A stretch of 64,000 bases of DNA from positions 62,547,501-62,611,500 of the forward strand of contig NC_133544.1 in NCBI RefSeq assembly GCF_048773025.1. Reading direction: 5' to 3'. Positions 45,588 to 59,000 of the stretch are shown in pieces. The position numbers were made by a program, and so were the translations under genes. Source of the stretch: Camelus bactrianus (taxonomy: Eukaryota > Chordata > Mammalia > Artiodactyla > Camelidae). Below the pieces are notes generated by a model, which saw only the letters and a program-made list of their open reading frames with translations, searched no databases and had not been told where the DNA came from. How positions within the stretch are numbered: the stretch's first letter is position 1; the number at the start of each line of letters is the position of its first letter.

Positions 45588-45830
45588 CATTACTCAATTA
45601 CTTTGTGTCAAAATTTATAGGACTAATGTACGACTCAGAAATCTCTCAGAATTTATCCTACAGTAATGTGAAAGATGTGTACACAAGGATGTTCAGTGTA
45701 GCATTGTCACAACAGCAAGACATAGAAGCAACCTGAACATTTAACAATGGATAGAAAGTTTAGTAGCTTATGGTATCCATATAATGAAATACCATGTAAA
45801 TGAGTTACAAAACAATACGTTTGGTTTTAT
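45588..45830 (+). mobile_element. Old L1 (L1M) ORF2-end fragment
   Basis: Plus strand: 'cagaatttatcctacagtaa', 'acacaaggatgttcagtgta', 'gacatagaagcaacctgaac' and 'ataatgaaataccatgtaa', the decayed counterpart of the L1 ORF2 C-terminal region. Confidence 0.65.
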
Positions 45831-47431
45831 CCCCCCACCCCTTTTTTGGTGAGGTTAAGCCAACACACCAAAAAACACTCTCTGTGTATACAGAATGTAA
45901 CAAGACGGAGGCCAGTTTAGCCTTTCCTAGGGAGAGATGTTTTTGGGAGTGAAGTATCTGCAGCTCAGGCTGGGGGTGTCTCTGTGTGACACGGCTGTTG
46001 TCTGGCAGCAACTGGTCTTGAACTGCTCTGTGTGAGACCTTAAGAGGAACTTGTAATTTAAAAGAAAGAAAAGTTCTCCTAGAACCTTTTTTCCTTGGAG
46101 CAATCGCAGCATTTGTCTAGAGCACAATATTTACCGTTTCCTTCCAGGCATTGCTGTTTATTCTGTTCTGAAACACTTGTGAAATGATCTGCTTCTCACA
46201 TTTCTCCTCACAATCATTTAACAATGTCCGTTTGTCATCGCATTTTGCTTTTCCACCAAAATTATCATCTGTTGGTGTATCAGATCCTCCTTTTTCTAAG
46301 TTTTGCTGCTTAGTCTACTGACAGAGTAATAAATGAAGGTCATGCATGTTGGCTAACTGTTTAAAGTCTCCAAAAACATTCTCCTTAATTAGTCTCTTTC
46401 TCCAACTTTTTACAAACAGTGCCAAGAGATGATTTGATTTTTTAGCAGTTTATTCATGATTCATGATGAAGAGAATTCATAATCTCATCATTTTTTGGTC
46501 TTCAAAATCCTGCAATTTTGTCAATTTTCTTAAGATAATCAGAATCTTTCCTCTTGATCGATGACTTCCATTTGTTGAGGCTGGAGAGACAATGAGCTGT
46601 CAGTATAGAAGTAGAAATGATTGTGTGCACTGCTGTTTTTCCGCTTCCTTATTCTACCTCCTTATTTTCAGATTCTGGAAATCTGGAGGTCTGGCCTGCA
46701 CAAGCGAGAAAATGTCACAAGCATTTTCTTCACTGGTCCATTTGGCCAAAGCCAAATCCTCACTGAGCCTTTGTGGCACCAGAAGCAAGATAACACTCAC
46801 TGATGAAAATCTCCATCCTAGCAACTTCGGAATGATGGATCTGATTTTAGACAGACTCGCTAAGACTGGAATTTAAGTTATTTGAGGAAATGAAAAAGCT
46901 TGCAGGCATCTGGGGTACACAAAGCGTCTGGGACAACCCACTGGCTGCTATATCGTGTTATTATTGCAAAGTAACAACACTGTCTGCCAGGATGTATTTA
47001 AAATATCCTTTCTTTTTCTTCTCATTTATACACAGAAAATTCCTTCTAGTGTTCTAGCTTACTGTCAGAATCTGGCTTCCTTCCTTCTGGGAGGGAGATT
47101 CTTTGAGTCTCTGGTAACAAGTGCCTTGTTCACCGGAGCACCAAGTTACTGCCCAGCTGAGGGAATAGCACCGTGTGTCCCTCAAAAACTGTTTCACAAG
47201 GAGTCAGGGTTTCCAGTGGTTTTTAGATGGTTTATCTTGCAACCTTATAGAAATGGAAGAATGTCCAATAAACATAAAAAAATTATCTTCCTAAGGACCT
47301 ACTTTTTTTTTTTCATCAAATGCTGACACTTCTCACTTCTTCATGATTTTGTTTTCTTCTGGCTTGAGTTTCTTCTTGATATGATTATTTTTGTGGATAT
47401 TGGTGCATTTCAAATATCTCATTCACCCAAA
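45831..47431. other. Unassigned stretch, about 1.6 kb
   Basis: No gene or named repeat. Plus-strand frames 46592-46876 (94 codons) and 46955-47326 (123 codons) have no recognisable domain, and the second ends in a T-run. Minus frames at 46011-45805 and 46127-45927 likewise. Confidence 0.4.
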
Positions 47432-47448
47432 CCTCTCTTCTATATTTT

Positions 47449-47557
47449 TTCTATTTTTTATTTTATTTTATTTTACTTTTTAATGGAGGTACTGAGGATT
47501 GAACCTAGGCCCTCGGGTGTGCTAAGTACATGCCCTACCACTGAGCTATACCCACCC
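47449..47557 (-). mobile_element. Camelid tRNA-derived SINE
   Basis: Antisense copy: TTTTA-rich tail, 'aatggaggtactgaggattg', 'gaacctaggccctcgggtg' and 'ccactgagctatacccac'. A perfect 17-base target-site duplication cctctcttctatatttt lies at 47432-47448 and 47558-47574. The A box is intact, and the tail lacks the 'aattacctcc' unit seen in longer copies. Confidence 0.95.
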
Positions 47558-47574
47558 CCTCTCTTCTATATTTT

Positions 47575-48504
47575 AAATTCAGATAGCTACTTTTCTACTG
47601 AAAAGTTTACCTCAAAATCAACCTGACTAAATCTGATATTTTATTGTAAATTCACTTTTCCTTATTTCAATCAATGACATCCACCAATGCCGAAACCAGG
47701 GACCACAAAGTCCGTATAGGAAGCTCTGTCTCCCTCACTCTGAACGTTAGTCCTTCCTCTTTCTCTTCCTCATTTTCATGCCTTTTAACTATTCTTTTCT
47801 CTTATTTCATTTCACCTGCCAGAATGATCCTTTCAAAATACACACATTACTGAGTTTTTACGCTGCTTAAAACCTCACCACATCTGTTGAAACCGTGCTG
47901 AATGTTCGGCTCTGTGCTAATTTGCTGGTGATAGAATGATTAACACGACCTTATCTCTCCCCCAATTATCTCCTAATCTGATGAAGACAAAGACAAACGG
48001 TTCAGATTGACTGTGATGTAAGGAAAGATCTCTAGGGTCTTCTTTACCGAATGTAGAGGTTCCAAGTGTCACAGAGAAAGAAGGCCCTAATTCGGCCTTG
48101 GGAATCAGAGGAATGCCTCGAACACCCCCCAAAGCGGGGGCACACCCAGGAAGGGGAAGGGGCTTCCAGCGGGGCAGGTGAACTTGAGGAGGGTGTGGTG
48201 TTTGGCTTCAGACCTTGTGGGAAAGGGGAGAAACATTTACCAAGACACTTGAAAACTTTCCAAGACACACAACAAACAGGCCAAGTTGGAGTTCCGAGCT
48301 AACGGAGTTAGAAGCATAGACAGATGTGTCAGAGGTGTGAGGGCTAGGTGAGACATTCGGGTTTCTGGGCTGAGCAGGAGAGTTCCTGGTCTAATATTTG
48401 GGAGATCTCTGGTGACAGAGAAGGGAGACAAGACCCAGGCTCTAGGAGGGGCACAACATTCAGGTCTTGGCATCCTCTGAGCTGGGAGGGACCATGAAAA
48501 CCTT
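47575..48504. other. Unassigned stretch
   Basis: No gene. The 47800-48010 part ('ccagaatgatcctttcaaaa', 'gtgatagaatgattaacac') may be pieces of L2 or another old repeat. Frames on both strands at 48044-48607 are chance-like. Confidence 0.4.
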
Positions 48505-48760
48505 GTTCCATCCCCCTGCATCCTACAAATGAGGAATGCGAGTAGAAGGCAGCTTGAGTAAACAGCTCCACATGTTCGGCAAGTGCCCTGCCGTGTGAAC
48601 TTGTCAAGGCCGTCAGCTTATCTATAAAACAGAATTAATAATGGAGCATATCTCATGGGGTCACTGTGACGATTAGGTGAGTGCAAGGCATAAGACATAT
48701 TGCCTGGCCTGGGGTGGGTTTCCATGAAAATGTGCTATTATTACTGCTACTAGTGAGTTC
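48505..48760 (+). mobile_element. MIR SINE
   Basis: Plus-strand MIR: 'tcagcttatctataaaacag', 'cacggggtcac'-like 'catggggtcactgtgacgat', 'attgcctggcctggggtgg' and 'gtgctattattactg'. The 3' half is best preserved. Confidence 0.75.
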
Positions 48761-49234
48761 TCACAGCTAACTCAAGGCAGAGGCAGGACTAGAACCAAAG
48801 GCTGGCTTCACATGTTCTTCTTCCGTCCTCCAGCTTCCTTCCTGGGCTGAAGAGGAGGGGATTATTCCGCCAGCGAGAACCTACAGTAAAGTCACCAGTG
48901 ACCCAGGCCTGGAGAGAGGAGGGTTGGAAATCCCTGGAGTGAAGGATTATAAAGACCTTCTCTACTTCCTTTCCTTCTCTTTAACTTCTGGAGTGAAAAG
49001 GGATGGTGGTGGGGGCAACTTAGAGATGCACAGATCTAAAGGACCATGGAAGGCGCCAGAAGAATGCGCTAGCTGGGGTGATTATAGTTGTCCTAGAGCC
49101 TCAAGAGGGCAGGAAAACAGACAGGAATCACAGGCAAAAAGCTCTGCTCCTAAATTGAGTTCAGGACCTTACGAGGAATAGCTTAACAAGGGGAAGGAGG
49201 GAAGCGACTGATTATATAATGGAAGGGCAGGAGA
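48761..49234. other. Unassigned stretch
   Basis: Nothing recognised; the 85-codon frame 48924-49181 has no domain. Confidence 0.4.
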
Positions 49235-49460
49235 TGTACATGGAAAAAATTTCAAAACATACAAACTATAAACAGTGAAAAATAAATCACTTTCCCACCC
49301 ACTCCCTGGTTTCCCCTCTCAGTGACAGACTATCAAATTCTTTGTTTATCTTTCCAATATTCCGTGCATTTAGTAACATACATTCATACACACAGGCTGT
49401 TTATTGCACAAAATTTTGCATGTTAGTGTTTTGCTTTTCCCATTTAAAAATGTCTCAGGA
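49235..49460 (-). mobile_element. Old L1 (L1M) 3' fragment
   Basis: Antisense L1M-like: 'cactttcccacccactccct', 'catttagtaacatacattc' and 'cttttcccatttaaaaatgt'. It is similar in type to 18781-19145 and weakly supported. Confidence 0.5.
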
Positions 49461-50052
49461 GATTATACTATTTGGGGCCAGGGTGGGAAGGGAGGCAAGG
49501 CACCATGGTCTGAGTGTGGGAGTCACAGCTGTCAGCCAGAGAGTGTGTCAGTGGAGTCAAGAATGTTCAGGTGAAGGTCTCCAGTGATTCCCAAAATTAT
49601 CCCATAAAAGGACAAGCATTTGGGCACTGGCCACACACAGAGGGCACCAATGCCAACTTCTAACTGTCCCAGTCACTGAAGACTTTTTCCACCCTCTGCT
49701 TGTCCTCCTCCCCTGGTGCCAACCCTTGGGGAGCTGGAGGTCACAGAGTCAGGGAGAAATGGAGGGAAAAGGTGAAAGTGTGAAAACCCAGCCAGGACCC
49801 TCTTTCTGGCTTCAGGTTTCTGAGCCTGAGTCAAGACTAATCCAGTAGTTGTGGACCAAACTGGACCAAACTTGCTAGTACCTGGAAAAGGAGAGACCAT
49901 TCACTAATAACTGGAAGTGATCAGAAAAGCTATCAGATTGCCCAAGATTTCATGAAAAAGACGATTCAACACAGCATGGAAGAAAGGCAGTGCTTTGAAT
50001 ACATACGGTATTTTTCGTCTGCAGATTGCACCCCACTAAGATCAGCACATTC
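49461..50052. other. Unassigned stretch
   Basis: About 590 bases with no recognised gene or repeat. Confidence 0.4.
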
Positions 50053-50067
50053 AATAAACCAGTTAGA

Positions 50068-50262
50068 TACTGACAGCTATATATAGAGTAGATAAACAAG
50101 TTTATACTGTATAGCACAGGAAAACATGTACAAGATCACGGTGAAAAAGAATGTGATAATGAATATATGTATGTTCACGTATGAGTGAAAAATTGTGCTC
50201 TACACTGGAAATTGACACAACATTGTAAACTGACTGTAACTCAATAAAACAAAATTTAAAAA
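50068..50262 (+). mobile_element. Young camelid-type L1, 3' end only
   Basis: A 195-bp 3' end, 'gataaacaagtttatactgt', 'gtatgagtgaaaaattgtgc', 'gacacaacattgtaaactg' and 'actcaataaaacaaaattt'. It is flanked by a perfect 15-base duplication aataaaccagttaga (50053-50067 and 50263-50277). It closely resembles 39937-40191 and probably comes from the most recent L1 wave in the window. Confidence 0.95.
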
Positions 50263-50277
50263 AATAAACCAGTTAGA

Positions 50278-51351
50278 ATAAATATTGTCAAATGGCTTTC
50301 CATAAATGCTACACCAATGTCCTCGCTCACTGCCAAGGTGTGCAGCACATGATTTTAGGAAGAGAGGCTTTGCATGTGCCCATACCAGAAGTCTTAGCTC
50401 TTCGACACTCGAATGAAGTAAAATACAGACAAAATTAATTTTGTTCTTGAATCTCACCAAGCAATTACTACAGGCTCCCTGCCATCTTGTACTGTTTAAA
50501 TTCTTGTGTGTCCTCCTGAAGCCCAGCCTCCACACATCAAAAATCTCAAGTTACGTAGACTGTAATGCATTCCACATGGGAACATAAATGCAAGTTGCAG
50601 GTGAGGAGCTGCTCTCAACTCGAGGTGACAATTAATGCCCGTTACAAAAATAAATATCTATTTTTAATTCAAAGGCATTTGTACATTCTTTTAAATCTGA
50701 TAATTAATGCTGCTGTGTCAAGAATTAAATAAAAGCACAGGATATTAAAATTATGTTGTCCAAAGGTTATTTATGAGTTAATTTCTTTTGGCTTAAGGAC
50801 ATATTAAATCATTTGTAGAGTCATGAAAATTAACCTCTTTTTATAAAAACATTACATAGTAGTAAGTAATTTAGTTCAACACATAATTTTGCAATTTTAT
50901 AAACTTAAAGTGATGTTAGTTTATTGGACCAACAAAACTAGTAGAGGATATTTCAGAAATTCAAATTAATTAAGCTTTCTATGAGAAAATAAACCCAAGA
51001 CTTTCATAAACTAGAATGTGGTGCTAACATTTTTATATGGTGAAAATGAGGAGAAGATACAGGGCTGTTTTTAAATCAAAGTTATTAAATCAGTTCAATT
51101 TGCCCAAAGAGACATCTTGGTTAGGAATATTACATGTTCTCTTTTCTTGGGCAATTATATAGCAGATATTAAAACTTCAAAGTTATTTACAAGATATTTA
51201 CTTCTTATAACATAGTAACTAAGGCTATTGATTACACTCACAGTTAAAATCTTTTTTAACAACTTTAGCAAGAAAAATTTTCCTTAAGAACTACGTATTT
51301 AAAATATAAGAAGTAGAAAAATATTTTCAGACATCTTTGTTTTTTATTTCT
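50278..51351. other. Unassigned AT-rich stretch, about 1.1 kb
   Basis: No gene or named repeat. A 111-codon minus frame (50535-50200) overlaps the young L1 and has no recognisable domain. Confidence 0.4.
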
Positions 51352-51680
51352 AGTTGAATTATATTTGATTTACAATGTTGTGTTAGTTTCTGGTGTACAG
51401 CATGGTGATTCAGTTATACGTGCGTATATTCTTTTTCATAATAGGTTATTACAAGTTATTGAATACAGTTCCCCATGCTATACAGTGGGACCTGGTTGTT
51501 TATCTATTCTGCAGTTGGTATCTGCTAATACCAAACTCCCAATTTATCCCTCCCCCTTCCTTTTCCCCTTTGGTAACCACAAGTTGCTTTCTATGTCCTT
51601 GACTCTGTTTTGTAAATAAGTCCATTTGTGTCATTTTTTAAGATTCCATATATAAGTGGTATCATATGATATTTGTCTCG
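51352..51680 (-). mobile_element. L1 3' end fragment (artiodactyl type)
   Basis: Antisense: 'gttgaattatatttgattta', 'ctggtgtacagcatggtgat', 'ataggttattacaagttatt', 'tatctattctgcagttggta' and 'tataagtggtatcatatga'. It is broken off near the end of ORF2. Confidence 0.9.
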
Positions 51681-54600
51681 GATTTTGAATCTTGGTTGGA
51701 AAACTGGCTCTAGGGTCTAATTTCCTTTCTGCTCATATCAGTGAAGCACAGTAATAACCCCACACCTGGCTTTCCAAAAGCTGGGTTGTTTTGCATAAAA
51801 TAATCACAAAGACTTCAGCAGGAAGACTAGTAGAAATGTGCCTCCAAGTCCTGTCTTCCTGGGGGCTCCTGCCTTCGTGAGGCTTATATGTCTTCTCATT
51901 AATCCAAGTCATCCGACAGGTAACTACTAACCACACACACACACCCCCAGGGACAGACATTAATTCTCAGAGCCTGTAGAGTCTAAATTGATATTCATAA
52001 GCAGAAACATTTTCCGCATGGCAGCATCAACTCCTCAGCCTCCCCAGGTGAGCCCTGGCCCTTTGCTATGCAGAGTCCTGGACAGTCCCCCGTGTTCACA
52101 CACTTTCTTTCAGAACCAGCTTCAGGGTTTGACAAATGAAGGGTTTCAGGGCATGTACTTTTCCAAATTAAAGCTTTTCTTACTTGAGGAGTAGGGTCAA
52201 ACTGTTTCACAGAATCCCTATTCTCTGGTAACCTCTGTAAATTGAAGGGAGTGGTTCCTCTCAGGACGTTTTATTTTCCTGTGAAAAAAAAAAAAAAGCT
52301 GTGAATGAGTGATATTGTTTTTCCAGTTTCCTTAATATTAATCCAAATGAGAATATTATTACCTCTATAATGATGTATCAGAAAGATCTATTTCCAGCCT
52401 AAATATTCACATTCACCATTACACTAAACTAACCAGAGTTCGTGGAAATGCCCAAAAGTTCACCAAAAGCCTGGTGAACATTACACAGTGATGTTTTAAT
52501 CATTTATATCAAGATTAACAGTCTCTGGTCCATGCTACCCAATTGCAGCCTTTATGTATGTCTGCCTCCTGACCCTCACCATAATATTAAGTTAGCAAAC
52601 AAGGCTGCAGAAATAATAGTAGCCAAGAATATACATCTTGCTATGTAATCAGTTTTCGCCCATAGAATCACACACAAAAAAGGTCTATGATAGATCAATG
52701 AGGGTAAAAGTAATCTTTTGTTGGGCTTGTTCAGTTCTCTGTAAGATGAGAGAAAATGTAACAATGGAAAATTTCCTATATTCCTAGTGTTTTTTATTTC
52801 ACAATTCCATTTAATTGAATATTGGTTGTTTTTATTATTGAAACTTTATATTATGCTTAATCTATTTTGTTTCCAGCTCTATTACCTGATACTAATTTTT
52901 TAGCAATTTTAATTTCTTTTTTTCTGTTTTTACTTTATTTTATTTTATTTAAATCACTTATCTTGAACCAATTTTCTAACTTTAACCTTTTAGAATATTA
53001 ATTTTGCTTATCGATTTAGGCAGAAACAGCCTTTTAATGGTAGGTTTAGACAACTTATATTAAATCTGGTATTTGGTGCACTTGGTCTTAATTCTTTCAA
53101 TGTTTAGGATTGGTCTATTATGTTATATGGACTATACTACCCCCTTTATCTTTGAAAATGTTTTGGAAGACCAAAAAAAGCCCTATTTTAAAGACACATG
53201 TGAATACCTTAAAACATTCTATAAACATTCTAATGATCTCTTTCCCTAATCAAAAGCATGCCCCGTTCCCCCGATGGAAGACAAAGGATGCTACACTTCT
53301 TGTCTGCATTTCTTGTTCCCGACGCTAATTTCCCATTCAATAATTTAATTTGATATTTCTCACTTTTTTCCTCTTTCACGTTTCTTTTACGCTTTCTGTG
53401 TCTTACTTTTCTCTAAATAATTAAGCTAGTGTCAGAAATAACCCTTCCAAAGTTATCCTTACTTCTTTAACAATAGTTAGTATCAATAATTATCACATGT
53501 TCATTTTTTAGTCATTAGCCATTCAAATTTCTATCTCTAATTTTAGCCTTGCACGCTGTAGATAGTAGCTCTGAGCACTTTTCAAAAGAGGCCTCTGGCT
53601 GTCACGTTTTTTTTTAAATTGGGCTGGTCTGAGAACGTCTCTTTGTTACCTCCCTACACAAATAGCTTGATGTGGCCCATTATTCTTGAGTTGCAGCTCA
53701 TCCCTTCCATAGACGATGTCATCGCAGCATTGTCTGGCATTGCTCAGTGCAATGGAAAAAGCCAAAGCTAGTCTAATATTTTGCTCTTTGAAAATGACCT
53801 ACTTTTTCCACTTGGAAACTTGCAGAATTCTTTTTTTCCTTTATAGCTTAAAATTTTTATGAAACTATGTCATGGTGTTGCTTTTGTTATTGATTTTGCC
53901 TGAGACTTTGGACATGCTCTCTGTACTTTTTTCCCAAATATATGTTTTCTCTGAGTATTGATTTTGATCCTTTTGTCTGGTTTTTTTTTTTTTTTCACCT
54001 TTGGAAACCTTTTATTTGGAAATTGGATCTCCAAATTTAACAACTTCTCTTGAATTATTTTCTTACTTTTTTCACTCCTTTTCAGTCCTGAATATTGTAA
54101 CTATGGATAAGATGTGAGGGGGTGAACAGACTTTTTTAATATAAAGAAACCACACAGAATGACAAACGTCAAACAGGGAGAACTTATTTTAATGAATATC
54201 AGTTGACCCTTGTTTGGCTGAATCAGGGATGACATGAGCAGCTGGACCATTTTGTCCATTTTCAAACAGAGCAGAGGATTTACAGGTTCCTCCTTTGGTG
54301 AAGGTGGGTAGCAACTGCAGCTAAACGTAGAGCAGATCTCGCTTCTCTGCAGCCTGAGGAATTCTTCATGTAACCTGCAGGAGATGTCAGATGCAATTAG
54401 AAGACAACAGTGGTACGTTCTTGACATGAGAACTCCGAAAGTTCAACTCAGTGTGTGAAGTAAAGTGGGCGAAAAACACAGCAAATGAAGGTGTGAGTCA
54501 TACCATGGCTTATAATAGCATTTCTGGGGAAAGGGAGAAGGGGATTGTCCTGGTGGTTTGAGGGCCAGAGATTCCCTCAGGCAGATACTGGGATTTAGGA

Positions 54601-55098
54601 TATCCATCTGCAGGCAGCAGGATCTCATCTACCGGTCTGGGGTTCAGGGGCAGTCCTGACCTAGACCGTTGCCAGTGATCTTTTCAGAGTCTAGGTCTGG
54701 GAATGAACAGAGGTCCTGGCTGTTGAGCTGCTCCAGCCTGGAAAGGAGGAGAGTGGCAGGAGGGGCATATCTCTTTCTGTTTGTTAGAGTCATGACAAAT
54801 TCTTTCAAAGAAAAATATGACCTCAGAGGGAGTACCAGCTCACTGTGGTCTTATTTACCTTGCATTTACTGATTCTCCCAACACAAGTGTTTCTTCATTC
54901 TTTGCCAATCCCAAATCCACTAAACTCCTCTTTCTTATCTAAGATTCTCTTATTTAAAGCCCAGACAAATTAGAAATAATTTAAGCCCAATTAATTATGT
55001 AGCTTTGGCTCTCCAGTTCCCAAACCTTTCTCAGGGATGAGTCTGTTTCCATATCCTCAAACACTTTGGCAGGACTTGACACTTACTTGTTTTCTCAT
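51681..55098. other. Unassigned stretch, about 3.4 kb
   Basis: The largest block without a confident call. It has a short CA repeat at 51931-51946 and an A-run at 52285-52298. An AT-rich part at 52790-54090 may include very old L1 5' sequence ('gtttctctgagtattgattt'-like phrases). The 54101-54870 part is more balanced in composition and has a 108-codon minus frame (54427-54101) with no recognisable domain. Confidence 0.4.
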
Positions 55099-55109
55099 AG
55101 AAACTGGTG

Positions 55110-55223
55110 GTGTAGGGGTGAGTATAGCTCCGTGGTAGAATGTATGTTTGGCATGCATGAGGTCCTTGGTTCAAACCCCAGTACCTCCATTAAAAGATAA
55201 AAATTTTTTTAAAAATAAAGTTA
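55110..55223 (+). mobile_element. Camelid tRNA-derived SINE
   Basis: Plus-strand copy: 'gagtatagctccgtggtaga', 'ggcatgcatgaggtccttgg' and 'ttcaaaccccagtacctcc', with a short A/T-rich tail. A perfect 11-base target-site duplication agaaactggtg lies at 55099-55109 and 55224-55234. One change in the A box (ctcag to ctccg). Confidence 0.95.
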
Positions 55224-55234
55224 AGAAACTGGTG

Positions 55235-57984
55235 AACAAATCAGTAAATTAATATGAATCCAAGCCTTAACGAATACATCAATAACTACATATGTTATTT
55301 TACTCTTGGCATTTACAGATAATTGGTTCAAAAACACTACCAACTGAAAATGATATATCGTGGATAACGTAATAACTTTTACAGCATTTACATTTCTGGT
55401 AGCTGGTAAAGAATGTCCATCCCTTTTGTCTCTGCAGCCAAACCATCCTCAGTTGCACCCAACCCAAGAGAAACAGAGGTGCTCAGGGTTGCCCAGTGCA
55501 GAACAAAGTGGAAAGGCTAAATTCTTAAACATTTTTGGTTCTGCTGGTAGCACACGGATCCTCTCATAAACACACAATTCTATGACCCAGATTTTTCAGA
55601 AGAATTCCACCTTCAAGTGTTTGTTCCATTTTTGCCACAAATAAGCATGCATTTTTCAAACCATATGTCTCTGTTTTGTTTAAGAAAATGTGATCACTGT
55701 TAAATGTCCAATTCCAGCCCTGAATAGTGTGTTACATTCATGATAAGCAGCCTTATATTTAACCAAGCATCTGACCTAAAAAACTTTTTTTTTTAAATTT
55801 ACCCCTATTGAGAAAACTTTGGAAATGTCACAGCACTTAGATTTTTTAAAAGTCTATATCTCCATCTGACTACATCTAAAATTTGGCTAGTAAGGCTGAG
55901 TAAAACACATTCCTTAGATTTGGGGCTTTTGAACCAGCTTTGCCTTTTAGCCAATTTGGCAGCAACTGGGTTAGCCTTTTGCCTCTGACTCAGAATTGTA
56001 ATGGAAATTTTGACCTCACTTCTAGCAAGAAGGAGAGGAGGGGGTCTTAAGACTGAGGTATCCCCACCCTAAACGTGGCCACAGTGTTTCCAGTGCTCCC
56101 CGGGTGGGAGCCCCAGGGCAGCCTGACTTGTCGCCAGGGGACAGGAAGACCTGGGCTGTTCTGGGGGTGAAAGATGGTGGCTCCCGTTTGACTGACTGCT
56201 CCTTGCCCCCAGGAAGAGCCAAAAGCAGAGAGAAGGAAGCAAACAGAGCCTCTGATAAGAACCTGGATCTGGAGGGGAAAGCATTCAGGAACAGAGCTGA
56301 GGTTTGGAGGCAGTCTTACTCACACACCAGTTTCTTTCACACACATCCTTGCTTTCTCTCCCCAGAGCCATCCAGCGCGTGAACCCTTTCCTGCTTATTC
56401 TGGGCACCCTGGGGGAGCACCGTCGATGCCAGACACAGGCTTGGCAGAGTGAGGCACAAGGTGGGCAGGTGGGGCAGCCCTGGAGCTCAGCTTGGAGGGG
56501 CCTTCACCACCCAACTCCACACCCTCTTTTAGGAGGCGGTGCGATGACCATTTGGAGCAGATGGGTCCCAAGGAGAACAGGTCCTTACCTAAATAGATTG
56601 CAGATGGATGAAGGGAATGATATGTAGCTGAATCATAGGAAATTGCCAATTATCTAGACAGGTAAACAGATAGGAATTTAGACATGATGGGGGGATAGCA
56701 ATGTACACCTAGGTAGACATCATAGCAGGTAGAGAAAGAAGTGACAAGTTAGGGACGTACAGATCAATCACAATATTTATTTTAACAATACATCAGTTAT
56801 TTGAGGTGCATATGTACCTCTTTCTAGTAGGAAAGGATGGTCCGAGGGAGACTAAGGACAAAAGAACGGGCCGGGCAGAAATCTCCGGGAGCAGTACCAA
56901 CACAGGTAACCCCAACCCATGCCACAAACCCTATTCCTAACCTGCTCCTGCCCCAACAATTACAGTAAAATCCCCAGCAGAACAGAGCTGTCGGAAATTG
57001 AAATATATGAAATTGTCTATACCACTTAGGTACCAATAAGCGATTTTGTTTTAAAATAACCTCTACGTACAACTTAGGGTCTTGTAAAACAGCTCAGAAA
57101 CTATGGTTTATAAACTTGCTTGAGCTAATCTGCCCCTGTGGACTCCCAGCTGTTATTTATCACTTTCTTCCAAACTGAAATATAAATATTCCAGACCATT
57201 AGTTAAAATGTATAAGCAATTGATCACAGTCCTCTCTTACAGAGTTTCCCCTAAGCACTATGTAAACATAATATGACCGGAATAAAAACACAAAGGAATA
57301 TCTTTTTGGTCAATGGTTCCTAATGATGTATGGTAGGTATTATACCAAATCAATTCACTCTCTTTCCATATCTAGTTTCTACAGTTTATTACTCAGGACA
57401 AACATGAAAGATAGCCCGTACTTTCAAGAATCCTAGACCGCGCAACTTTTAAAAATGGGTTACCATTTTCATCTTTAGCGGGTTTGATTTCAAAGTCGAT
57501 TGCTGCAGAGCCATGGCTCTGAGATCCAATCTGTATCAACTGAAACAACATTTGCAGCCATGCTCCATCACAACCAACCTCCATGTCCACACACGGTGCT
57601 ACTCTTGAGGGCTGGGAGGACTGGGTTTCTTTACAGACTCTCTGGAACAGCATTTATGGACTATAATGCCACATCGAGAGAACTTGAATTTTTAATGTAT
57701 ACTCTGAACTTGATCAGACTTGATGATTTTCCTTAGGTGGATAATTGGGTCCTTGAATTCTCTTTCCGAGCCAGATTTCCCAGCATCAGCTGCCAAATGG
57801 GTGCTCAAGAGCCTTAACAGAAAGATGAAGGAGGGAAAAGTGACTCCAGCTGCAATTCCGGAGAAGAAAGTGCCACCAACACTTTCTCCCACCGATCCAC
57901 AAGGAAACAAACAAACAAACAAACTACCAGAGTTTCACAAACAGATCCACTCCAAATATCTGTATTTCCTTTGCTGTGAAGGTA
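55235..57984. other. Unassigned stretch, about 2.7 kb
   Basis: No named repeat. A GC-richer part at 56020-56580 holds several overlapping frames (for example 56304-56627, 107 codons) with no domain. The 57393-57998 part has open frames on both strands and an AAAC repeat at 57904-57924. I cannot identify any exon. Confidence 0.4.
57904..57924 (+). repeat. (AAAC)n simple repeat
   Basis: Five tetranucleotide units, possibly the relic of a retroposon tail, but no body was recognised. Confidence 0.85.
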
Positions 57985-59000
57985 ACGTAATTTTTTAAAC
58001 TGTTAAATTGTGGAGTAGAGCACACATACAAAGGAGAACCCAAAACAAAAAGTAAGAGGACAATGGTATCTCAAGATCGGTACTTACATCCCCACCACTC
58101 TGGCCAATAAACAGACATCGCCAGCACCCCGAAAGATCTCCCCCACAAACACCATGAACGCCTTCTTTCCACTACCCCGCCCTCAATATTCTGTCAACAG
58201 AAATCACCACCTGCTTCTCTTTATATTTCTACCACCTAAGTACTCAGTGTCCCCCTAAATGCTATGGTTTATTTTTGCATCTTTTAACTTCACAGAAATG
58301 GAATCACACAATACCTTCTCTTTTGTGACTGGCTAACTTGACTCAGTTTTGCACTTGAGTACCTACAGGCCGTGTTATTGTATATATTTTTAGTTCGTAT
58401 CTGCAGAGTATGCCATTATATGACTAGACCACAATTTATTTACACCTTCCGCTGTTGGTAGACATTGGGTTGTTTCAGTTTAGGTCTGTTACAAATGAGG
58501 GGACACAAGTGCAAGTGTTCCTGTTGTCCATGTACCTCGAAGTGGAACTGCTGTCCCATTGGGAGTGTCAGCTTTCGTGGGCAGGGCCGCACTGTTTGCC
58601 AGCGTGGTGGCAACAGTTTAGACTTGCTCACAAGTGTGTGTGCGCTCCCGTCGCTCCACATCTTCACTAACATTTGATATCATTAGGTTTTTTCCTGCTG
58701 TATCTCATCATGCTTTTTATTTGAATTTCCCTGGTTACTAATGTGGCTGAGCAGCTTTTCGCCTGTTTATGGGTCATTTGGAAAGCCTGTTTTGTAAGTG
58801 TCTGTTGGAGTCTCTTGGCCACATTCTTTTGCTTGTTGGTTGCATTTTCTCCTGCTCTGTGACTTTTTTTATCCTTTTAATAGTGTCTTCTGATAAAAAA
58901 GAAATTCTTAATTTTAACATTGTCAAATGCATGATTCTTTTCTGTATGGCTGGTATTCCTGCATCCTGTTAAAGAGATCTTTCCCTACTGGGAGATCATG
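57985..59000 (-). mobile_element. Old L1 (L1M) 3' segment
   Basis: Antisense L1M: 'aactgttaaattgtggagta', 'cacagaaatggaatcacaca', 'gtagacattgggttgtttca', 'gaagtggaactgctgtccc', 'cctggttactaatgtggctg' and 'gtgtctgttggagtctcttg'. About 1 kb and heavily mutated. Confidence 0.8.
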
